Assembly: GCA_020831845.1 (NCBI GenBank) | Contig: JAFIFV010000134.1 | Coordinates: forward strand, 1 to 46,287 | From: Ectothiorhodospiraceae bacterium | GTDB lineage: Bacteria > Pseudomonadota > Gammaproteobacteria > Nitrococcales > Aquisalimonadaceae | Reading direction: 5' to 3' | Length of the DNA stretch: 46,287 bases | Shown here: one piece after another, positions 1-6,418 of the stretch | Numbering within the stretch: position 1 is the first letter of the stretch | Layout of the letters: each line of letters opens with the position of its first letter | Notes under the pieces: model-generated | Told to the model about the DNA's origin: nothing | Databases searched by the model: none | What the model saw: the letters and a program-made list of their open reading frames with translations, nothing else | Position numbers and translations under genes: made by a program

Positions 1-40
1 GGGGGGTTTCAGGGCCCCCCCCCCCCCAAACACCGCCGGG
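1..40. other. Low-quality contig end
   Basis: The first 30 bases are mostly runs of G, C and A. A long C run sits inside what should be the coding sequence of the first gene. This is typical of a frayed assembly or read end and not of real coding sequence. The reading frame of the P450 reductase looks reliable only from about base 50, so nothing should be inferred from the residues encoded before that. Confidence 0.7.
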
Positions 41-1612
41 CCGCCGGCGGCCGCCCGGCGCATCGAGGAGCTGCTGGACAACAGCGCCCTGCCTGCCGGC
101 GACCGATCCGGGTTGCGCTACGCGGTGCTCGGCTGCGGAAATTCGCAGTGGCGGACTTACCAGGCTTTCCCCAAGCGTATCGAGGCCGCGCTGGCGGATT
201 CCGGCGCCCGTGCGCTGCTGCCCAGGGGCGAGGCTGACGGCAACGGCGACTTCGATGGCGCGGTGGAGCGCTGGCTGGCGACATTCTGGAACGCGCTTGG
301 CGAGCAGGTGGATGCCGGCCCGGGCTCCGAGCCCCCGCTAGGCGTTACGCTGCTGACGGGGAAGGAGGCTCGCGCCAGAATCCTTCCCGCCGATGCCCAG
401 ACCATGACGGTGCTGCGGAACGAGGAACTGGTCCACGACGCCACCGGACTCTGGGACTTCGCACAGGAAAGCCCGCGCGGCCCCACCAGGCACCTGGTCC
501 TGCAACTGCCGCCCGGGACGCGCTACCGCACTGGCGATCATCTGATGGTCTACCCCAGCAATCCCCCGGAACGGGTCGAGGCGGCGGCCGGGCTGCTCGG
601 CCTGACCAGCAGCGACGTGGTCGTGCTTGAGGGCAACGGCGGCCGCAGCCAGCACTTGCCGCTGGAGCGTCCCGTCAGCCTCGCACAGTTGTTCAGCAAT
701 TTCATCGAACTGCAGGAACCGATCACCCGCCGGCAGCTTCGGCGACTGACCGCGTTCACCCCGTGCCCGCACACACGCGGTGAGCTGGAGCGGCTGACCG
801 CCGACACGGAAGACGCATCGCAGCAGTATCAACGCGAAATCGCCGACCGCCGCCTGTGCCTGCTCGACCTGCTGCAGCAGCACCCCGCCATTCAACTGTC
901 GTTGCAGGATTTCCTGGGGTTCTGCCCGCCGCTCCGACCGCGTTTCTACTCCATATCATCGTCACCGATGACAGCCGCGGACACGGTCTCCCTCACCATC
1001 GGCACGGTGGACGGTCCTGCGTGGTCCGGCAGGGGTCGCTTCCGCGGCGTCGCCTCCACCTTTTTGGCCGGGGTGCAACCCGGCGACGAGGTCATCGGTT
1101 ACGTCAGCACGCCCTCCCCCGCTTTCGCGCCGCAGCAGGATGCGGGCAAGCCCATGATTCTGATCGGCCCCGGAACCGGCATCGCCCCGTTCCGAGGCTT
1201 CCTGGAGGAGCGGCTGGCGCAGCAGCAGTCCGGCCTGGAGGTGGCACCAAGCCTGCTGTTCTTTGGCTGCCGGCACCCCGAGCATGACTGGCTGTATCGT
1301 CAGGAAATGCAGACCTGGCAGGCACGGGGCGCGGCAAAGCTGCATCTCGCCTTCTCCTGCCTGGAGGGGCATCCGTACCGCTATGTGCAGGACGCCTTGT
1401 GGGCTGAGCGCAACGCCGTGTGGGAGGCCGTCCAGCAGGGAGCCACGATCTATGTCTGCGGCGATGGCAGCCACATGGCGCCGGCTGTACGCGACTGCCT
1501 CATCCGCATCCACCGCGACCAGGCCGGCAGCACGCTGGAGCAGGCCTCGGAATGGCTGGAAGCATTGATGGCGGCGGGCGGGTACAGGCAGGACGTGTTC
1601 GGGCCGGCCTGA
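2..1612 (+). CDS. CYP102-type P450 reductase domain, 5'-truncated
   Basis: This is the C-terminal part of a self-sufficient cytochrome P450/NADPH-P450 reductase fusion of the P450 BM3 (CYP102) type. It would pass electrons from NADPH through FAD and FMN to a P450 haem domain that hydroxylates fatty-acid-like substrates. The frame is open from the contig start, and codons before base 113 (ARRIEELLDN) continue the match, so the TTG at 113 is not the start. In order I see the end of the flavodoxin domain (VLGCGNSQW, RGEADGNGDF), the FAD-binding RPRFYSISSSP, the NADPH-binding GPGTGIAPFRGF, and YVCGDGSHMAP near the C-terminus. The residue that usually stacks on FAD (Trp in BM3, in KDVWAG) is Phe here (QDVFGPA). 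The haem domain and most of the FMN domain are off the contig. A stand-alone diflavin reductase is possible, but the linker and C-terminal residues fit CYP102 best. Confidence 0.85.
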   Translation, partial: GGFRAPPPPNTAGPPAAARRIEELLDNSALPAGDRSGLRYAVLGCGNSQWRTYQAFPKRIEAALADSGARALLPRGEADGNGDFDGAVERWLATFWNALGEQVDAGPGSEPPLGVTLLTGKEARARILPADAQTMTVLRNEELVHDATGLWDFAQESPRGPTRHLVLQLPPGTRYRTGDHLMVYPSNPPERVEAAAGLLGLTSSDVVVLEGNGGRSQHLPLERPVSLAQLFSNFIELQEPITRRQLRRLTAFTPCPHTRGELERLTADTEDASQQYQREIADRRLCLLDLLQQHPAIQLSLQDFLGFCPPLRPRFYSISSSPMTAADTVSLTIGTVDGPAWSGRGRFRGVASTFLAGVQPGDEVIGYVSTPSPAFAPQQDAGKPMILIGPGTGIAPFRGFLEERLAQQQSGLEVAPSLLFFGCRHPEHDWLYRQEMQTWQARGAAKLHLAFSCLEGHPYRYVQDALWAERNAVWEAVQQGATIYVCGDGSHMAPAVRDCLIRIHRDQAGSTLEQASEWLEALMAAGGYRQDVFGPA

Positions 1613-1622
1613 GAAACGGACC

Positions 1623-2789
1623 TCAGGAGACCGGGGACCGCGCCATGTCACCATCGATCCGCTGCCCCTGCATGATGCGGCGGTGCAGACGGGGCAGCAG
1701 TGTCGTGTTCAGGCGCAGGCCCAGCGCCTCGCAGGCTTCGCGAAGCAGATCCAGCTTGCCGCCCCGCAGTTTCCCGCCCAGCAGGCTGGCGACCACAAGC
1801 AGTTCCACCACGCATTGCCGTTCGGTCTCGTTGAGCGCGGGCAGGTCCTTCAGCCTGGCCGACCAGTCCACATCGATGGTCTGCTCGATACAGTCCAGTT
1901 CCTCCATGAGGCGGGAGAGCAGATAAATGTAGTTGGGATGCGCGTTCTGGCTGCGCATCAGCATTTCGCCCACACCATCCAGCATGATCTGACGCGCGCG
2001 TTCGCCGACCTCACCGGCCCGTTCGGCGATACGCTGGACCAGTTCCTCGACGGCATAGGGTCCAAGCGCCAGTTCGCGTGCCTGCCGCATGATGCGCCAG
2101 ACGATAATCGCGTTCCAGATTGCGTACAGCGGCCCCGTGACCAGCGGTATGGCGCCACGCAATGCGGCGCGCCCGAGCATCCGGCGCAGGAGCACCCGGA
2201 CGATGAAGCTGCTGATACCCACTTTCATGCGGTACAGCAGGTTCTGCATCACGAACTTCCACTTGGGCATCAGCGCGTACGGATCGATGCCGTACACCGG
2301 GCGGCGCGGGTTGGGAAACTCCAGCGCCGTTCTGGCCAGGCCGTGCACCATCAGCGTCCCCCGACTGCTGCCCTTCAACCGGATGCCGGCGACACGCCCG
2401 ATACGGCCGATGGCGCGCAGCGCATTCCAGTACAGGAACAGTATCTCGATGCCGCTGACCACACCGGCCAGTGCAAAGAACTTGATCCAGTAGGGCAGTT
2501 GCTCGGTCCACCCCATGCCCTGCATGCCGTCCATCAGGCCCCGGCGCACGAACACTTCGATACCGCCGATCAACAACCCGGACAGAATACCGGCGAGGGC
2601 AGCGTACACCACCGCCCTGCGCTCGATCCTGCGCAGCTTTCCCAGCGCCTGCTCGCCCAGGGCATGCGGTGTCGCGTCCTCCGACGGGTATCGCTGCTTC
2701 AGGAACGCTGCGGCCGACCGCTCCAGCACGTTGGGGTCGGGTGCATACTGCTCATCCGGCGCGCTGCCGTCGCTCGTGGTGTCCGTCAT
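1623..2789 (-). CDS. Conserved inner-membrane protein of unknown function
   Basis: This is a 388-residue protein whose function I do not recognise. The first 55 residues are polar and acidic. Two hydrophobic segments follow at about residues 59-80 (VVYAALAGILSGLLIGG) and 103-123 (KFFALAGVVSGIEILFLYW). A basic region comes next, then a third hydrophobic stretch at about 210-235 (LRGAIPLVTGPLYAIWNAIIVW), and finally a soluble C-terminal half with several amphipathic helices. The gene converges with the P450 reductase, with only ten bases between the two stops, so it is not in that operon. The nearest genes on its own strand (isomerase, SDR) end about 120 bases upstream, and co-transcription is possible. 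It resembles lipid- or stress-related membrane proteins of unknown role found in marine gammaproteobacteria, but I cannot name a family with certainty. Confidence 0.75.
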   Translation of the reverse strand: MTDTTSDGSAPDEQYAPDPNVLERSAAAFLKQRYPSEDATPHALGEQALGKLRRIERRAVVYAALAGILSGLLIGGIEVFVRRGLMDGMQGMGWTEQLPYWIKFFALAGVVSGIEILFLYWNALRAIGRIGRVAGIRLKGSSRGTLMVHGLARTALEFPNPRRPVYGIDPYALMPKWKFVMQNLLYRMKVGISSFIVRVLLRRMLGRAALRGAIPLVTGPLYAIWNAIIVWRIMRQARELALGPYAVEELVQRIAERAGEVGERARQIMLDGVGEMLMRSQNAHPNYIYLLSRLMEELDCIEQTIDVDWSARLKDLPALNETERQCVVELLVVASLLGGKLRGGKLDLLREACEALGLRLNTTLLPRLHRRIMQGQRIDGDMARSPVS

Positions 2790-2911
2790 TCCCTGCCTGG
2801 GTTCTCCGCCGTGTGAGGACCAACCCAGGCACTATAGCGGATCAGCCCCCACGCCATGGCAAGCTCCGGCAAATGATCACCGTGGCGGTGGCGTGCCTCC
2901 GACATCTGCCC

Positions 2912-3496
2912 TCAGGAGAGTGCCCTTTCCACCCAGTCCAGCCGATCCTGGCCGAACCACATCTGATCACCCACGAAGAAGGTCGGGGCGCCGAACACAC
3001 CACGCTCCACCGCTTCCGACGTGGAGGCCTTCAGCCGGTCCTTGACCTCCTGGCTCTCAGTGAGGCGCAGCACCTCGGCGGGATCGAACCCGGCCGCTTG
3101 CAGCACCTTCGCGGCTTCGTTTGGGTCGTTGAGGTTGCGCGGCTCCGCCCACATGGCCTCGAAGATGGCTGTCAGGTAGCGATGGAAATCGGGCGTATCC
3201 CGGTAGCCCTCGGCTCCCCGCATCAGCAACAGCGTGTTGATCGGGAAATCCGGGTTGTGCTGGAACCGGATGCCGTATCGCTCCACATACCGGGCGATAT
3301 CCTTGCGCATGTAACGACTCTTGGCCGGGACCTCCGCCGGCGAGCGATTGCCGGTGGCCTTGAACACGCCGCCCAGCAGCATGGGCCGCCAGACGATCCC
3401 GGCGCCGGCCCGCTCGGCAATGCCGGGCAGCTGGGTCCAGGCCAGGTAGCTGGCCGGACTGCCCACGTCGAAGAAAAATTCCACCGTTTTCGCCAT
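2912..3496 (-). CDS. 2-hydroxychromene-2-carboxylate isomerase-like protein
   Basis: This 194-residue protein belongs to the DsbA-fold 2-hydroxychromene-2-carboxylate isomerase/GST-kappa family. Family members perform glutathione-dependent cis-trans isomerisation in naphthalene-type aromatic degradation. The family signature is visible as FFFDVGSPASYLAW at the N-terminus, which carries the catalytic serine. WRPMLLGGVFK, NPDFPINT and the C-terminal GVFGAPTFFVGDQMWFGQDRL are also typical. The length matches the family. It lies 9 bases downstream of the SDR gene on the same strand and is almost certainly co-transcribed with it, so the divergent HxlR regulator probably controls both. The true substrate is unknown. 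Many such pairs are general detoxification genes and not aromatic catabolism genes. Confidence 0.88.
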   Translation of the reverse strand: MAKTVEFFFDVGSPASYLAWTQLPGIAERAGAGIVWRPMLLGGVFKATGNRSPAEVPAKSRYMRKDIARYVERYGIRFQHNPDFPINTLLLMRGAEGYRDTPDFHRYLTAIFEAMWAEPRNLNDPNEAAKVLQAAGFDPAEVLRLTESQEVKDRLKASTSEAVERGVFGAPTFFVGDQMWFGQDRLDWVERALS

Positions 3497-3505
3497 GACT
3501 CCTCC

Positions 3506-4246
3506 TCAGGTAACCCCGTAAAGACTCTCGCTCCAGGGCCGCAGGTCCAGTTCGAAGGTCCAGCAGTCCCGGGGCTGTTTGTGCAGTTGCCAGTAGGCCT
3601 CCGCGATATTGTCCGGGTCGAGTATTCCGCCGTGCTCCCGTGCCTTGTAGCGCTCCGGGAAGTTCTCGCGAATGAACGCTGTATCGATGGCGCCATCGAT
3701 TATCGGGTGGGCAACATGAATACCCTTGGGGCTCAGTTCCCGGGCCATGCTCTCCGCCAACGCCCGTAGCGCATGCTTGGCGCCGGAGAAGGCGGAGAAC
3801 CCCGCACGCCCCCGGATGGAGGCGGTGGCTCCGGTAAAGATGATGGTGCCCTGGCCTCTGGGCACCATCACGCGAGCCACTTCGCGGCCGGTCAGAAAAC
3901 CTGCGTACGCGGCCATTTCCCAGACCTTGCGGTACACCCGCTCCGTGGTCTCGAGAACGGAAAAATTCACGTTGGCCCCGATATTGAAAACGGCTACCTG
4001 GATCGGCCCCACCTCGCGCTCGATGGTGCCAACCATCTCGATCACCTGCTCCTCCTTGCGCGCATCGCAGGAGAACGGCCTGGCGGCCCCACCTTCGCCC
4101 TCGATGGCCGATACCAGCGGCGCCAGCTTGTCGCCGTTGCGGCGGGCGACGCAGGCCACAAAGCCTTCGCGGGCAAAGCGGCGCGCCACCGCACCACCGG
4201 TGGCATCTCCAGCCCCCACGACCAGCACTGTCGGTTTCAGACCCAT
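3506..4246 (-). CDS. SDR-family oxidoreductase lacking the catalytic tyrosine
   Basis: This is a 246-residue short-chain dehydrogenase/reductase. The Rossmann glycine motif is GAGDATGG (residues 11-18), and a TGATAS segment occupies the usual serine strand. The canonical YxxxK active site reads FSGAK, with Phe at about residue 153 and Lys at 157, so the proton-relay tyrosine is absent. I have seen similar FxGAK SDRs beside HCCA isomerases, which suggests a real subfamily and not decay. I chose the start at 4246 because a GGAGG ribosome-binding site lies six bases upstream. A start ten codons earlier would lie inside the operator region. It is the first gene of a two-gene operon with the isomerase and is divergent from an HxlR regulator. 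Confidence 0.88.
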   Translation of the reverse strand: MGLKPTVLVVGAGDATGGAVARRFAREGFVACVARRNGDKLAPLVSAIEGEGGAARPFSCDARKEEQVIEMVGTIEREVGPIQVAVFNIGANVNFSVLETTERVYRKVWEMAAYAGFLTGREVARVMVPRGQGTIIFTGATASIRGRAGFSAFSGAKHALRALAESMARELSPKGIHVAHPIIDGAIDTAFIRENFPERYKAREHGGILDPDNIAEAYWQLHKQPRDCWTFELDLRPWSESLYGVT

Positions 4247-4257
4247 GCCGCCTCCAG

Positions 4258-4303
4258 GTTCTTTTATGGAACTCACACGGACAGTAAAGTTCTTTTTTGG
4301 AAC
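4258..4303. promoter_or_regulatory. Paired palindromes, likely HxlR operator
   Basis: The short space between the SDR gene and the HxlR gene contains two near-identical 15-base palindromes, GTTCTTTTATGGAAC at 4258-4272 and GTTCTTTTTTGGAAC at 4289-4303. Each has GTTC and GAAC arms. Their starts are 31 bases apart, close to three helical turns, so two dimers would bind the same face of the DNA. HxlR-type regulators usually bind such sites between divergent genes and repress both until a reactive aldehyde or electrophile is sensed. That role is inferred here. Confidence 0.6.
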
Positions 4304-4347
4304 CTGTCAAGCTAGACTCATCGGGACACAGGAGTAAGGAGGTCGGC

Positions 4348-4845
4348 ATGCGCTGGGAAGAACTCGACCAGGAACCCTGCTCGCTGGCACGCGCACTGTC
4401 CGTGGTTGGTGATCGCTGGACACTAGTCGTCCTTCGGGACTGCTTTCTGGGCGTACGCCGCTTCGATGACTTCGAAACCCGGCTTGGGATCACCCGCCAC
4501 GTACTGGCGGACCGCTTGAAGAAACTGGTGGAAGCGGGGGTGCTGGAAAAACGCCCGTACCAGGAACGCCCCCGCCGCGAGGAATACCGTTTGACCGATA
4601 AAGGGCTGGACCTTTACCCGGTCATACTCTCCCTGGTGCACTGGGGCGATCGCCACATGCCGGGAGAACACGGCCCTCCGGTGCGCCACCGGCACCGCCA
4701 CTGCGGCGCGCAGATGCGCGGTGTGCTGGTGTGCTCCGAGTGTGGGGAGCCGCTGCACGCCCGGGACGTCACCGTGGAGGCCAACCCGGAGATGGACGAC
4801 GTCCGACTTCCGGTCCGGAGAGCGCAGGAACAGCAGGGAGGCTAA
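4348..4845 (+). CDS. HxlR-family transcriptional regulator with C-terminal Cys motif
   Basis: This 165-residue winged-helix regulator belongs to the HxlR family. The family pattern is plain: PCSLARALSVVGDRWTLVVL with the conserved cysteine at residue 11, then RFDDFETRLGITRHVLADRLKKL and the wing RREEYRLTDKG. The start at 4348 is set by the strong AAGGAGGT at 4336-4343. The protein is longer than the core family (about 110-120 residues). Its tail carries Cys119, Cys129 and Cys132 (CSEC) plus a histidine cluster, which looks like a small zinc-ribbon or metal site. The gene diverges from the SDR-isomerase operon and most likely regulates it and itself. The TAA stop codon is also the first three bases of the adjoining repeat element. 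Confidence 0.9.
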   Translation: MRWEELDQEPCSLARALSVVGDRWTLVVLRDCFLGVRRFDDFETRLGITRHVLADRLKKLVEAGVLEKRPYQERPRREEYRLTDKGLDLYPVILSLVHWGDRHMPGEHGPPVRHRHRHCGAQMRGVLVCSECGEPLHARDVTVEANPEMDDVRLPVRRAQEQQGG

Positions 4846-5116
4846 GGAAGCACTGAAGTATTCACGTTGTCGCGCTCGAGTCCGGTTTTCGTTCGTGGCC
4901 AGGAGCAAGGCGCCGCAGGTAGTGGTTCTACCTGCGGTGGCTTGCGACACCGCCGCGGGCGAAAACCGGCCGAGCCCCAAGAGGTTACGGTCAGATTTTT
5001 CGCGCTGCGTTGTTGCGGCGCTTGACCGTGGAATGACCACGGCGCTACGCACCGCGCCTAGCATCGCGAAAAATCTGACCGTAACGCGGCAGCGTGAATA
5101 CTTCAGTGCTTCCCTA
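4843..5116. repeat. Composite palindromic element, copy A (full length)
   Basis: This element of about 274 bases fills the whole gap between two convergent genes. The ends are inverted repeats of about 30 bases. The left end begins TAAGGAAGCACTGAAGTATT, and the right end read on the other strand begins TAGGGAAGCACTGAAGTATT. Nested inside are a second inverted pair (CCGGTTTTCG near 4872, CGAAAACCGG near 4960), a third (TTACGGTCAGATTTTTCGCG near 4984, CGCGAAAAATCTGACCGTAA near 5065) and a perfect 10-bp hairpin at 4913-4937 (CCGCAGGTAG, loop TGGTT, CTACCTGCGG). The left terminal TAA is the stop codon of the HxlR gene, and the right terminal TAG is the stop codon of ybiI. No transposase is encoded, so it is non-autonomous. 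A second long copy lies near 25.5 kb. Confidence 0.85.
4913..4937. repeat. Perfect hairpin module present only in copy A
   Basis: CCGCAGGTAG (4913-4922) and CTACCTGCGG (4928-4937) form a perfect 10-bp stem around the loop TGGTT. The corresponding stretch is absent from copy B, where the flanking sequence runs straight from AGGAGCAAGC to CACGGGCGAAAAC. This means either an insertion of about 40 bases in copy A or a loss in copy B. It may be an independent small palindrome that inserted into the larger element. Confidence 0.7.
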
Positions 5117-5380
5117 ACGCAACTGGCTGTCCTTGCTGCCCCGTCGGTTGTAGTGGGAGACGCCACCCATGGGCTCGTCCCGCTCGCTCTGGCATGGCAC
5201 ACAGAACCGCACACCGGGCACAGCCTTGCGCCGGGCCTCGGGAATTAGCTCGCCACACTCCTCGCAGTGCGTGCGACTCTCGCCAGTGGGCAGCCGGCTG
5301 CGCACCCGCTCCACCGCCTCCTCCACGGAGGAATCAATCTGTTCCTGCACGGCATCGTCACGGGCCCAGCCATTGGCCAT
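5114..5380 (-). CDS. ybiI: DksA/TraR-type C4 zinc-finger protein YbiI
   Basis: This 88-residue protein closely matches Escherichia coli YbiI as I know it, starting MANGWARDDAVQEQI and ending NRRGSKDSQLR. It has one C4 zinc finger with Cys39, Cys42, Cys60 and Cys63 (HCEECGELIPEARRK, then FCVPCQ), typical of the DksA/TraR superfamily. It lacks the long coiled coil of true DksA. The physiological role of YbiI is not established, although RNA polymerase binding is a reasonable guess. The natural C-terminus is intact, so the adjoining repeat joined the gene exactly at its stop codon, which is the element's terminal TAG. The gene converges with the HxlR gene across that element. Confidence 0.9.
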   Translation of the reverse strand: MANGWARDDAVQEQIDSSVEEAVERVRSRLPTGESRTHCEECGELIPEARRKAVPGVRFCVPCQSERDEPMGGVSHYNRRGSKDSQLR

Positions 5381-5411
5381 ACTGATATCACTCCGGACAA
5401 CAGGCTCCCTA

Positions 5412-5458
5412 AGATCGGACTCGAGCGCGAACGTGGGAATTGATCAACGCTTCCTTAA
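5412..5458 (-). repeat. Composite palindromic element, partial copy C
   Basis: Read on the minus strand, this stretch begins TAAGGAAGCGTTGATCAATT, continues CCCACG, and then CGCGCTCGAGTCCG. It is recognisable as the left end of the element family (TAAGGAAGC, then a variable block ending in CACG, then GCGCTCGAGTCCG). The part after the first 12 bases differs from copy A, so this is a second sequence variant. It lies between the divergent ybiI and CmcJ-like genes, where it could affect promoter activity. Confidence 0.6.
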
Positions 5459-5545
5459 CAGTATAGGCGCCCGGCCAGGCAGCCATCAGCACCCGGGGCC
5501 AGGGAGATGGGGCACGGCTACCGGTTGGCCGCACAGGAGAAAGGT

Positions 5546-6391
5546 ATGAACAGCACCCCAGACAGAAACACCTCAGCCCCGGCAGCAGAGGCCACCAGGG
5601 CAAAACTCACCTTCATGGCGCGAACGGAACAGAAGCCCTACATCGAGACGGAAGCGCTGACGGGCGCCAAGGAGCCGCGTTACCACGCCGAGATGGAAGT
5701 GCGTGAGGTCGACATCCGCGATGGTCGCCCGATGGCGCAGGAACTCTCGCTCGACCGCAACGGGTTTCTGCTGCTGGACCACGCAACCCAGGCCCGTGAC
5801 CTGTATGACGATACCGAGGTCAAGGCCGTTTACTACCCGGAAGCCGAGACCCTGATCAGAAGCATCACCGGAGCTTCACGGGTCGTGGTATTCGATCACA
5901 CTCGGCGCACCGACGCTGCGGAGCGTACCGGCATCCGAGGCCCTGCGCGACGCGTACACAACGACTACACGGAGCAATCCGGCCCCCAGCGCGTGCGCGA
6001 GGTACTTTCCGAAGAGAAAGCCGAGGCTCTGGCCGGCATGCCGTTCACGCAGATCAACCTCTGGCGCCCCATCCGCGGACCTGTACTACGTTCACCAATT
6101 GCGGTGCTGGACTCGACGAGCCTTGATCCGGAAGACCTCATCGCCACCGACATGCTCTACCCCGGCCGGGTCGGCGAGATCTACCATCTTGCGTACAACC
6201 CCGAACAACACTGGTTCTACTTCCCGGAGATGCGCCGCGACGAAGCGCTGCTGATCAAGGGCTACGATTCACGCAGGAACGGGCGTGCGCGCTTTACCCC
6301 GCACACCGCGTTCGATCACCCCGCGACGGCGGCGGACGCGCCACCTCGGGAAAGCATTGAGCTCCGCACGCTGGCATTCTTCGAGGAATAG
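5546..6391 (+). CDS. CmcJ/NvfI-like oxygenase-family protein
   Basis: This 281-residue protein resembles the CmcJ/NvfI family, a group related to Fe(II)/2-oxoglutarate oxygenases that is common in fungal and bacterial secondary metabolism. The family hallmarks I recognise are VVVFDHTRR, RRVHNDYTEQSGPQR with a possible metal-binding His and Asp, and FTQINLWRPI. Near the C-terminus are WFYFPEMRRDEALLIKGYDS and FTPHTAFDHP, which would supply a second His. I chose the ATG at 5546 because AGGAGAAAGG precedes it at good spacing. A start 13 codons upstream has no such site. The reaction is unknown, and bacterial homologues may be detoxifying hydroxylases. It converges with the MATE exporter, with a short gap. 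Confidence 0.75.
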   Translation: MNSTPDRNTSAPAAEATRAKLTFMARTEQKPYIETEALTGAKEPRYHAEMEVREVDIRDGRPMAQELSLDRNGFLLLDHATQARDLYDDTEVKAVYYPEAETLIRSITGASRVVVFDHTRRTDAAERTGIRGPARRVHNDYTEQSGPQRVREVLSEEKAEALAGMPFTQINLWRPIRGPVLRSPIAVLDSTSLDPEDLIATDMLYPGRVGEIYHLAYNPEQHWFYFPEMRRDEALLIKGYDSRRNGRARFTPHTAFDHPATAADAPPRESIELRTLAFFEE

Positions 6392-6418
6392 ACCTGCACC
6401 GGCGATGCCGGCTGGCAT

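Noticed and set aside
3057..4493. Long minus-strand frame spanning the isomerase and SDR
   Set aside because: It is out of frame with both genuine genes and rich in Arg, Gly and Pro without a domain.
4721..5248. Reading frame running through repeat copy A
   Set aside because: It reads through an inverted-repeat element and the end of the HxlR gene. There is no start signal or domain.
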